Assembly: GCA_035626475.1 (NCBI GenBank) | Contig: DASPNP010000011.1 | Span: forward strand, 1-23,424 | From: DASPKT01 sp035626475 | GTDB lineage: Bacteria > Pseudomonadota > Alphaproteobacteria > Azospirillales > Azospirillaceae | Direction: 5' to 3' | Length of the DNA: 23,424 nucleotides | Part shown: positions 9,642 through 15,681 of the stretch, one piece after another | Layout: each line of letters opens with the position of its first letter | Numbering within the stretch: the stretch's first letter is position 1 | Notes under the pieces: generated by a model | Databases searched by the model: none | The model's input: the letters and a program-made list of their open reading frames with translations, nothing else | What the model was told of the DNA's origin: nothing | Program-made: the position numbers and the translations under genes

Positions 9642-10894
9642 GCGTGGCGCCGCGCGCCTTCCTGCGCTCGCTGTTCCAGGCGGCGCTCGACGCCGTCTCC
9701 GCCGACGCGCGGCTGCCGCCGCACCTTCCCCCGCCGCCCAAGGGCCGCACGCTGGTGGTCGGCGCCGGCAAAGGGGCCGCCGCCATGGCGAAGGCGGTCG
9801 AGGACCATTGGCCGGGGCCCCTCTCCGGCCTGGTGGTGACGCGCTACGGCCACGGGCTGCCGACGCGGCACATCGAGGTGGTGGAGGCGGCGCACCCCAC
9901 GCCCGACGCCGCCGGCCGCGCGGCGGCGGAGCGCATCCTGGCCCTGGCGGGGGAGCTGACGCCCGACGATCTGCTGCTGTGCCTGATCTCCGGCGGCGGT
10001 TCGGCCCTGCTGGCGCTGCCGGCGCCGGGGGTGGAGTTCGAGGAGAAGCGCGCGGTCAACAAGGCTCTGCTGCGCTCCGGCGCCGCCATCGGCGAGATCA
10101 ACTGCGTGCGCAAGCACCTCTCTTCCATCAAGGGCGGCAGGCTGGCGGCGGCGACACGGGGTCGGGTCGTCACCCTCGCCATCTCCGACGTGCCGGGCGA
10201 CGATCCCGACGTGATCGCCTCCGGCCCCACGGTACCCGACCCGACGAATCTGGCCGACGCCCGCGCGGTGCTGGCCCGCCACGGCATCGCCCCGCCGCCG
10301 ACCGTCGCCGCGGCCCTGTCCGACCCCGCCAACGAGACGCCGAAGCCGACCGACCTGCCCGCCCCCGACTACCGCATGATCGCCACGCCGCAGGACGCGC
10401 TGGAGGCCGCCGCCGCCGCGGCCCGGGCCGCCGGCGTGACGCCGCTGGTCCTGGGCAACGCCATCGAGGGCGAGGCGCGGGAGGTGGCGAAGGTCCATGC
10501 CGGGCTGGCGCTGCAGGTGCTGCGCCACGGCCAGCCCCTGCCCCGCCCCTGCGTGCTGCTGTCGGGCGGAGAGACCACGGTCACCGTGCGCGGCCAGGGC
10601 GGGCGCGGCGGCCGCAACGTCGAGTTCCTGCTGGGCTTGGCGGTGGCGCTGGACGGCGTGGCGGGCGTCCACGCCATCGCCTGCGACACCGACGGCATCG
10701 ACGGCACCGAGGACAATGCCGGCGCGCTGCTGGGCCCCGACACGCTGGCGCGCGCCAGGGCCGCCGGCCTGGATGCCAAGGCCATGCTGGCCGGCAACGA
10801 CGCCTACAGCTTCTTCCAGCGCCTGGGCGACCTGGTGACGACGGGCCCCACCCGCACCAACGTCAACGACTTCCGGGCGGTCTACATCCCCTGA
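9638..10894 (+). CDS. Glycerate 2-kinase (type II, MOFRL/DUF4147 family)
   Basis: The enzyme phosphorylates D-glycerate with ATP to 2-phosphoglycerate, feeding lower glycolysis; relatives are called GckA or TtuD. The 418-residue length is normal. Diagnostic segments are VVGAGKGAAAMAKAVE near the N-terminus, LISGGGSALLALPAPG, the highly conserved AISDVPGDDPDVIASGPTVPDPT, and the C-terminal MOFRL part with LSGGETTVTVRGQGGRGGRN and DTDGIDGTEDNAGA. I take the start as GTG 9638, which overlaps the upstream permease stop in GTGA and implies translational coupling; an earlier in-frame start at 9614 lies inside the permease gene. The pairing supports a glycerate uptake-and-use unit. Confidence 0.92.
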   Translation: MSVAPRAFLRSLFQAALDAVSADARLPPHLPPPPKGRTLVVGAGKGAAAMAKAVEDHWPGPLSGLVVTRYGHGLPTRHIEVVEAAHPTPDAAGRAAAERILALAGELTPDDLLLCLISGGGSALLALPAPGVEFEEKRAVNKALLRSGAAIGEINCVRKHLSSIKGGRLAAATRGRVVTLAISDVPGDDPDVIASGPTVPDPTNLADARAVLARHGIAPPPTVAAALSDPANETPKPTDLPAPDYRMIATPQDALEAAAAAARAAGVTPLVLGNAIEGEAREVAKVHAGLALQVLRHGQPLPRPCVLLSGGETTVTVRGQGGRGGRNVEFLLGLAVALDGVAGVHAIACDTDGIDGTEDNAGALLGPDTLARARAAGLDAKAMLAGNDAYSFFQRLGDLVTTGPTRTNVNDFRAVYIP

Positions 10895-10896
10895 CC

Positions 10897-10935
10897 TTGC
10901 GTACTTAGCGGCGCGGGCATACGTTACATGTAACG
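10897..10935 (+). promoter_or_regulatory. mazEF-type promoter with 14-bp perfect palindromic operator
   Basis: TTGCGT (10897-10902), a 17-bp spacer and TACGTT (10920-10925) form a promoter just after the glycerate kinase stop. CGTTACATGTAACG at 10922-10935 is a perfect 14-bp palindrome overlapping the -10. This is where an antitoxin would bind to autorepress its operon. It precedes the antitoxin ribosome site GGGAGGT (10941-10947). Confidence 0.55.
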
Positions 10936-10951
10936 CCACAGGGAGGTCGCC

Positions 10952-11172
10952 ATGACCGCCACGCCCAAGAGCAGTCGCGAGCGCGTCCGCGCCGCGCCCA
11001 TCGTGCCCGGATGAAGGCGCAGGGGCTGCGGCCCGTGCAGCTGTGGGTGCCGTTCATCAGCGATGAGGAAGCGCGCCTCCAGTGCGAGCGGATTAGGGAC
11101 AATCCCGGCGAGGCCGACAACATCGCCTTTGTCGCGTCCCTTTGGCAGCTGGATGACGATGAAACGCGGTGA
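10952..11172 (+). pseudogene. MazE-family antitoxin gene, frameshifted by 5-bp duplication
   Basis: Translation from ATG 10952, with a good ribosome site, reads MTATPKSSRERVRA and then stops at TGA 11012-11014. The rest of a typical antitoxin, HRARMKAQGLRPVQLWVP onward to LDDDETR and TGA 11170-11172, lies in another frame. The two frames meet at a tandem GCGCC GCGCC (10989-10998); removing one copy restores a continuous 71-residue protein. The early TGA overlaps an in-frame ATG (11011) as ATGA, so ribosomes could restart and make a 53-residue product that still holds the RPVQLWVP strand and following helices, which I take to be the ribbon-helix-helix-like core. So it is either an inactivated antitoxin, a split but working one, or a sequencing error. 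It overlaps the toxin gene. Confidence 0.75.
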
Positions 11173-11488
11173 TGTGGTCACCGTCGCTGGCGGCAGCGGC
11201 TACACGGGCAAGCCTCGCCCGGCCGTGATCATCCAAGCCGACAAGTTTGGCGGCACTGGATCCGTGACGCTCTGCACTTTCACATCCAGTCTGGTGGAGG
11301 ATGTCGCCTTCCGGGTCTTGGTCGAGCCGACAGGAGCTAACGGTTTGTCTGTGCCAAGCCAAGCGATGGCCGACAAGGTGGGGTCTGTTCCACGAGCGAG
11401 TATCGACCGGATCATCGGCCGCCTGTCCCCCGAGGACATGACGCGCGTCGACCAGGCGCTCCTCATCTTCCTCGGGCTTGTGCCCTGA
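11159..11488 (+). CDS. MazF-family endoribonuclease toxin
   Basis: This toxin family cleaves RNA at short sequences and is held inactive by its MazE partner. The 109-residue protein has the family start MKRGDVVTVAGG, the GKPRPAVIIQAD strand with the catalytic-region Arg, and the CTFTSS segment, and is full length. I chose ATG 11159 because relatives begin MKRGD; ATG 11153, two codons earlier, is equally possible. The start lies inside the end of the antitoxin frame, the usual coupled arrangement. The locus, between a glycerate kinase and molybdenum genes with which it has no functional link, looks like an independent insertion. An intact toxin beside a broken antitoxin is unexpected unless the toxin is weak, the antitoxin restarts, or another antitoxin acts. 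Confidence 0.88.
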   Translation: MKRGDVVTVAGGSGYTGKPRPAVIIQADKFGGTGSVTLCTFTSSLVEDVAFRVLVEPTGANGLSVPSQAMADKVGSVPRASIDRIIGRLSPEDMTRVDQALLIFLGLVP

Positions 11489-11514
11489 TCCGCCGGCCGA
11501 TGCCGAAGGGCCGG

Positions 11515-11544
11515 TTGCCGCCGGGGCGGCCCGGCCAATATGCT
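11515..11544 (+). promoter_or_regulatory. Possible fdhD promoter
   Basis: TTGCCG (11515-11520), an 18-bp spacer and TATGCT (11539-11544) resemble a promoter. Transcription would begin close to the fdhD ATG at 11551, giving a leaderless or nearly leaderless mRNA, in keeping with the lack of a well-spaced ribosome site there. Confidence 0.3.
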
Positions 11545-11550
11545 GAGGCC

Positions 11551-12426
11551 ATGGAAGAATTCCTCGTCGCCCCCACGCCCGAAGACCCCCGCCTCTCCCG
11601 GCCGGTGGAGGGCATCGATCATACCGGCGAGCGGGTCGCCTCCGCCGTGCCGGTGGAGCGGCCGCTGACGCTGTTCCTGAACGGACAGGAGATCGTCACC
11701 ATGATGACGATCCTGGACTATCCGGAGGACCTCGCGCTCGGCTATCTGCTGAACCAGAACATGCTGCGCGCCGACGACCGGGTCACCGACATCGTCTATG
11801 ACGAGGAGACCGAGGTCGTGGTGGTGCGCACCGAGCGCAAGACCGATTTCGAGGAGAAGCTGCGCAAGAAGACGCTGACCTCCGGCTGCGCCCAGGGCAC
11901 CGCCTTCGGCGACGTGATGGAGCGGTTCGGCTCGGTGCGCCTCAATCCCGACGCGCGTCTGCGTACCAGCTGGCTCTACGCCCTGCTGAAGAAGATCAAC
12001 ACCGCCCCGTCGCTCTATCTGTCGGCCGGCGCCATCCATGGCTGCGCGCTCAGCCAGGAGGACCGGGTGGTGGCCTATATGGAGGATGTCGGCCGGCACA
12101 ACGCGGTCGACAAGATCGCCGGCTGGATGTTCCGCAACGGCGTCGCCGCCGAGGACAAGGCCTTCTACACGACGGGCCGGCTGACGTCCGAGATGGTCAT
12201 CAAGACGGTGCAGATGGGCATCCCCATCCTCATCTCCCGCAGCGGCTTCACCGCCTGGGGCGTGGACCTCGCGCGGCAGGCGGGGCTGACGCTGATCGGG
12301 CGGGCGCGGGGGCGGCGCTTCCTGGCGCTGAGCGGGGCCGAGCGCATCGTCTTCGACGCCGACTGGCGCCATGTCGAGGAGGAGGACCGCCGCCACCGGC
12401 GCAAGGGCGCCGAGGGCGATGAGTGA
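11551..12426 (+). CDS. fdhD: Formate dehydrogenase accessory sulfurtransferase FdhD
   Basis: FdhD passes sulfur from a cysteine desulfurase to the molybdenum cofactor of formate dehydrogenase, which the enzyme needs for activity. The 291-residue protein shows family segments ERPLTLFLNGQEIVTMM, YPEDLALGYLLN, YMEDVGRHNAVDKIAG, TTGRLTSEMVIKTVQMGIPILISRSG and GLTLIGRARG. The sulfur-carrying loop reads TSGCAQGT with a single Cys113, not the CxxC of E. coli FdhD; I believe many proteobacterial relatives share this form. I chose ATG 11551 over ATG 11500, since relatives do not have the 17 extra residues. Its stop overlaps the mobA start, so fdhD and mobA form a unit. No formate dehydrogenase structural gene is in view. 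Confidence 0.94.
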   Translation: MEEFLVAPTPEDPRLSRPVEGIDHTGERVASAVPVERPLTLFLNGQEIVTMMTILDYPEDLALGYLLNQNMLRADDRVTDIVYDEETEVVVVRTERKTDFEEKLRKKTLTSGCAQGTAFGDVMERFGSVRLNPDARLRTSWLYALLKKINTAPSLYLSAGAIHGCALSQEDRVVAYMEDVGRHNAVDKIAGWMFRNGVAAEDKAFYTTGRLTSEMVIKTVQMGIPILISRSGFTAWGVDLARQAGLTLIGRARGRRFLALSGAERIVFDADWRHVEEEDRRHRRKGAEGDE

Positions 12427-13039
12427 GATGAAGCCCTTGGGCGTTCTGCTGGCGGGCGGCCTGTCCTCGCGCATGGGCGGCGGCGACAAGACGCTGCGCA
12501 CCGTCGCCGGCCGGCCGATCCTGGACCATGTGGTGGAGCGGCTGCGGCCTCAGGTCGGCGCGCTGATCCTGAACGCCAACGGCGAACCGGCGCGGTTCCA
12601 GCGCTGGGGCCTGCCGGTGGTGCCGGACGGGGTGCCGGGCTTCGCCGGGCCGCTGGCCGGCATCCTGGCGGCGCTGGACTGGGCGGCGGATCATGCGCCT
12701 GACGTAACGGACGTGCTGAGCGTGCCGACCGACTGCCCCTTCCTGCCGCGCGACTTGGTGTCGAGGCTGGAGGAGGCGCGCGCCGCCACCGGCGCGCCGC
12801 TCGCCTGCGCCCGGTCCGATGGTCAGACGCATCCGGTGGTGGGGCTGTGGCCCGTGCAGCTGCGCGCCGACCTGCGCCATGCGCTGGTGGTCGAGGACAT
12901 GCGCAAGATTGACCGCTGGACGGCCCGCCACGGCGTCGCCCATGCCGATTTCGCGACCGATCCCGTCGATCCCTTCTTCAACGCCAACACGCCGGACGAC
13001 GTGGACGAGGCGGAGCGGCTGGCCCGGCTGGCGCCGTAG
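12419..13039 (+). CDS. mobA: Molybdenum cofactor guanylyltransferase MobA
   Basis: MobA attaches GMP from GTP to the molybdenum cofactor, making the bis-MGD form used by formate dehydrogenase, nitrate reductase and related enzymes. The 206-residue cytosolic protein has the nucleotide-binding LLAGGLSSRMGGGDK (residues 10-24), LDHVVERL, GPLAGILAALDW and the metal-site VPTDCPFLP, ending in a normal FFNANTPDDVDEAERL. The start is ATG 12419, overlapping the fdhD stop in ATGAGTGA; ATG 12428 is an alternative. The gene converges on moeA with a dispersed inverted repeat between the ends. Confidence 0.94.
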   Translation: MSEMKPLGVLLAGGLSSRMGGGDKTLRTVAGRPILDHVVERLRPQVGALILNANGEPARFQRWGLPVVPDGVPGFAGPLAGILAALDWAADHAPDVTDVLSVPTDCPFLPRDLVSRLEEARAATGAPLACARSDGQTHPVVGLWPVQLRADLRHALVVEDMRKIDRWTARHGVAHADFATDPVDPFFNANTPDDVDEAERLARLAP

Positions 13040-13044
13040 CCGCC

Positions 13045-13125
13045 GTAGGTCGCATGGAGCGCAGCGCAATGCGACGTGCCCGGCCGGAGCATGTCGCATT
13101 CCGGCTCCGCCTCCATGCGACCTAC
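13045..13125. repeat. Dispersed inverted repeat, copy 2 (TAGGTCGCATGGAGC family)
   Basis: The left arm 13045-13075 begins GTAGGTCGCATGGAGC and ends AATGCGAC; the right arm 13093-13125 is its near reverse complement ending CTCCATGCGACCTAC. The outer 14-15 bases and the inner ATGCGAC match copy 1 at 1661-1740. It lies 6 bases after the mobA stop and 7 bases before the end of moeA, so it fills the gap between two convergent genes and could end or stabilise both transcripts. Confidence 0.82.
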
Positions 13126-13131
13126 AGGGGC

Positions 13132-14388
13132 CTAGCCCAACGCCGAGAACGGCAGGTAGGGCACCGCATCGCCCGGCGCCACCTGCGTCACCTCCTCGCC
13201 CAGTTCCGCCAGCCCGTCGGCCGCCACCAGCGAGGAGAGCAGCCCGGCGCCGTCGCGCGGGAACTTGCGCGCCTCCAGAACGCCGTCGGGGCCGCGCTCC
13301 AGCCACACCCGGACGAACTCGCGCCGGTCGCGCTTCTTGCGGTAGTCGAAGGCGGCCCGCACCGGGAAGCGCGGCGGCTCCTCGGGCTTGGCGCCGGCGA
13401 GGTGCAACAGCAGCGGCCGGGCCAGCAGCAGGAAGGTCACCATGCTGGCGACCGGATTGCCCGGCAGGCCCACCAGCGGCACGTTTCCGAGCTGCCCCAA
13501 CGCCACCGGGCGTCCCGGCTTGATGGCGAGGCGCCAGAAGTGCAGCCGTCCGCCCGCAGCCTCCAGCGCCGCCTTGACATGGTCCTCCTCGCCGGTGGAG
13601 ACGCCGCCGGAGCAGAGCACCAGATCGTGGCCGCCGGCTGCCCCCGCCAGGGCGGCGGTAATGCCGGCGCGGTCGTCGGCGAGGATGCCCAGATCGGTCA
13701 CGGCACAGCCCAGGCCCCGCAACAGCACCGCCAGCATGGCGCGGTTGCTGTCGTAGACGCCCCCCGGCGGACGCGGCCGGCCCGGTTCGGCCAGTTCCGT
13801 CCCGGTGGAGAGCAGCGCGACGCGCAGGGCGGTGCGCACCGGCAGTTCGGTCAGGCCCAGCGCGGCGGCGAGGCCGATCTCCTGCGCCCGCAGCCGGCTT
13901 CCCCGCCGCAGCGCCATGGTGCCGGCCGCCACATCCTCGCCCGCCAGCCGGCGGTTGGCGCCGCGCTTCAGGCCGGGGCGCAGGCGGACGGCGCCGTCCT
14001 CCTCCACCGCGTCCTCCTGCATCATGACGGTATCGAAGCCGGGCGGCATCGGCGCGCCGGTGAAGATGCGGACGGCGCAGGGACCCGCCGGCGGCGCCTC
14101 CGGCCACTGCCCCGCCGCCACCCGGCCCGCCAGCGGCAGGACCGTCTCGGCATCGGGCGACAGGTCGGCATGGCGGACGGCATAGCCGTCGACCGCGGAG
14201 TTCTCATGGCCCGGCACGTCGAGCGGCGCCGCCACGTCGGCCGCCAGCACCCTCCCCGCCGCAGCGTTCAGCGGCACGGTCTCTGTTCCCGCCACGACCG
14301 GCAGGCGCCCGCGCAGCAGGTCGACCGCCTCCTCGATCCGCAGCAGCGGGCCGCCGAAGGCGAAGCAATCGTCGGAGAGCTGTGCCAT
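13132..14388 (-). CDS. moeA: Molybdopterin molybdotransferase MoeA
   Basis: MoeA inserts molybdate into adenylated molybdopterin to give the active cofactor. The 418-residue protein is of normal length and carries GHENSAVDGYAV (the substrate-binding S-x-DGYA region), IFTGAPMPPGFDTVMMQED, LSTGTEL, YDSN, SGGVSTGEEDHVK and LPGNPVASMVTF, in the usual order from domain to domain. The start is ATG 14386-14388, only 2 bases after the mobB stop, so it is translated as the second gene of a mobB-moeA operon. Together with fdhD-mobA facing it, this makes a compact maturation cluster for molybdenum bis-MGD enzymes. Confidence 0.95.
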   Translation of the reverse strand: MAQLSDDCFAFGGPLLRIEEAVDLLRGRLPVVAGTETVPLNAAAGRVLAADVAAPLDVPGHENSAVDGYAVRHADLSPDAETVLPLAGRVAAGQWPEAPPAGPCAVRIFTGAPMPPGFDTVMMQEDAVEEDGAVRLRPGLKRGANRRLAGEDVAAGTMALRRGSRLRAQEIGLAAALGLTELPVRTALRVALLSTGTELAEPGRPRPPGGVYDSNRAMLAVLLRGLGCAVTDLGILADDRAGITAALAGAAGGHDLVLCSGGVSTGEEDHVKAALEAAGGRLHFWRLAIKPGRPVALGQLGNVPLVGLPGNPVASMVTFLLLARPLLLHLAGAKPEEPPRFPVRAAFDYRKKRDRREFVRVWLERGPDGVLEARKFPRDGAGLLSSLVAADGLAELGEEVTQVAPGDAVPYLPFSALG

Positions 14389-14390
14389 GG

Positions 14391-14894
14391 CTAGCGCCCC
14401 TCCCCCTCCAGGATCGCCAGGATGCAGTCGGCGATGCCGGCCACGTCGTCCAGGTGCCTCCAGGGCAACGCGCAGCCGTCGGGCTTCACGTCGCCGGCGA
14501 TGGCGCGGATATACGGGTCGTCGGGGTGCAGCAGCGGCTTGCCGACAGCGCTGCGCCAGACCTCCAGCTTCGGGTGGCGGTCGCGCTTGAACCCCTCCAC
14601 CAGCACCAGGTCGACGGGGCTGAGGCGGCAGACCAGCTCTTCCAGCGTCGGCTCCGGCGCGCCGCGCAGCTCGCGCATCAGCGCCCAGCGGTTGGCCGAG
14701 GCGACCAGCACCTCCACGGCGCCCGCCTCGCGGTGGCTGTAGCTGTCCTTGCCGGGCTGGTCGACGTCGAAATTATGGTGCGCGTGCTTGATGGTGGAGA
14801 CCCGCAGGCCCCGGCGCGCGAACTCCGGCAGCAGCTTCGTCACCAGGGTCGTCTTGCCGCTGCCGCTCCAGCCCGCCAGCCCGAATAGCTTCAC
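14391..14894 (-). CDS. mobB: Molybdopterin-guanine dinucleotide adapter protein MobB
   Basis: MobB is a small GTP-binding P-loop protein that assists MobA in making molybdopterin guanine dinucleotide. The 167-residue protein starts MKLFGLAGWSGSGKTTL with the Walker A loop GWSGSGKTT at residues 8-16, followed by STIKHAHHNFDVD, SYSHREAGA and the Walker B-like VDLVLVEGFKRDRHPKLEVWR, all diagnostic. The start is a GTG at 14892-14894 with a well-placed GCGGAGGCGG ribosome site upstream. It is the first gene of the leftward mobB-moeA operon. A 12-bp perfect palindrome lies just upstream of the ribosome site. Confidence 0.95.
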   Translation of the reverse strand: MKLFGLAGWSGSGKTTLVTKLLPEFARRGLRVSTIKHAHHNFDVDQPGKDSYSHREAGAVEVLVASANRWALMRELRGAPEPTLEELVCRLSPVDLVLVEGFKRDRHPKLEVWRSAVGKPLLHPDDPYIRAIAGDVKPDGCALPWRHLDDVAGIADCILAILEGEGR

Positions 14895-14910
14895 CCGCCG
14901 CCTCCGCAGT

Positions 14911-14922
14911 TCCGGTACCGGA
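14911..14922. promoter_or_regulatory. 12-bp perfect palindrome upstream of mobB
   Basis: TCCGGTACCGGA is self-complementary and sits 16 bases before the mobB GTG. It could be an operator or a small RNA hairpin near the ribosome site, but a 12-bp palindrome in GC-rich DNA may also be chance. The rest of the gap 14895-15138 holds only a GGCGCC-TGATG-GGCGCC type hairpin (15111-15127) before the next gene. Confidence 0.25.
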
Positions 14923-15138
14923 CCTTAGCACCCGCCCTTCCGGCGCCCAACCCGGCCAAGTGGATGAAATGGCTGGACGGCCGTCCTAGCGCGGCAGGGA
15001 ACATAGGCTCGGGCGGCATGTTCTTCCCAACGAGACATGCAACCTGGCCGGGACCCCAGCCGCGATCGCCCTGATATGGCGACCCTCCGGCCGCGCGAGC
15101 CGGCCGCTTGGGCGCCTGATGGGCGCCACGAGGATCCG

Positions 15139-15351
15139 ATGCCCGCCAACTCCTTCGTGATCGAAACGGCCAGCCATGCCGCGGGCGTGGCCGTCGCCGA
15201 CGACGGCCAGTTCCTGTTCTTCGCGGCGGGGCCGCTGTTCATGCCTCTGGACGGCAAGCGCTTCGCCAGCGTCGCCGAGATCGAGCGCGCCTGCCGCGAG
15301 CGCGAGGCCGCCTCCGGGCGCCCGTCTTCCCGCCAGCGCGACGCGGCCTGA
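15139..15351 (+). CDS. Small protein of unknown function, 70 residues
   Basis: The protein begins MPANSFVIETASHAAGVAVADDGQ and continues with a hydrophobic FLFFAAGPLFMPLDG and a charged helical C-terminus (SVAEIERACREREAA). There is no signal peptide, and a membrane span is doubtful. I chose ATG 15139 because GAGGA lies 4 bases upstream and the predicted protein core begins there; ATG 15037 in the same frame would add 34 low-complexity residues. Codon usage fits its neighbours. The FVIET...AAGVAV...DGQFLFF pattern looks like a compact beta-rich domain, but I do not assign a function. It converges with another tiny gene whose end is 5 bases away. Confidence 0.65.
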   Translation: MPANSFVIETASHAAGVAVADDGQFLFFAAGPLFMPLDGKRFASVAEIERACREREAASGRPSSRQRDAA

Positions 15352-15356
15352 CGCGC

Positions 15357-15554
15357 TCAGCCGGCCGTGGGCGGCGCCGCCGGCGCGTCCAGATAGCTCT
15401 CCTGGAACTCGGCGATAAGCTCCGCCGCGTCGCGCACCAGCGCCTGGATGACGCGGCGGTCCGGCTCGGTGCAGAGCGTCTCGGCCACGGCCTTGCCGAG
15501 GCTGGCCTGCGCCTGCGCCAGCAGCTTCACCGCCAGCCTCTCCTCCATCCTCAT
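15357..15554 (-). CDS. Small helical protein of unknown function, 65 residues
   Basis: The sequence MRMEERLAVKLLAQAQASLGKAVAE... followed by RVIQALVRDAAELIAEFQESYLDA predicts two amphipathic helices and a short Ala/Pro-rich tail. It has one Cys, no signal peptide and no membrane span. The start is ATG 15552-15554; a second ATG two codons later is possible. It lies downstream of ctaD on the same strand, but after the ctaD terminator, so it probably has its own promoter in 15555-15628. Its 3' end is 5 bases from the end of the convergent gene. I do not recognise a named family. Confidence 0.6.
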   Translation of the reverse strand: MRMEERLAVKLLAQAQASLGKAVAETLCTEPDRRVIQALVRDAAELIAEFQESYLDAPAAPPTAG

Positions 15555-15628
15555 CGCCGACCCCGCCTGTCTCCGGTCCTGCCACCGGGATAGCGCATGC
15601 GCGCGCGCCTTGCCAGCACGCGGACGTG

Positions 15629-15658
15629 AAAAGGGCCGCCCTTGCGGGGCGGCCCCTT
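15629..15658 (-). terminator. Intrinsic terminator of the ctaC-ctaD operon
   Basis: On the minus strand, GGGCCGCCC pairs with GGGCGGCCC (15647-15655 with 15633-15641) around a 5-base loop and is followed directly by TTTT. It begins about 25 bases past the ctaD stop. The strong stem and T-run make this a convincing rho-independent terminator. Confidence 0.85.
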
Positions 15659-15681
15659 CGTTCCCACGCGTCCGGCCGGGG

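Noticed and set aside
10922..10935. The toxin-antitoxin palindrome as a third copy of the GTAA-N2-TTAC site
   Set aside because: Its half sites are in the opposite order (TTAC before GTAA) and the flanks differ, so it is a different site.
12248..14107. A 619-codon minus-strand frame across fdhD, mobA and moeA
   Set aside because: It crosses three real genes and a repeat, with Gly/Arg/Ala-rich sequence and no motif.
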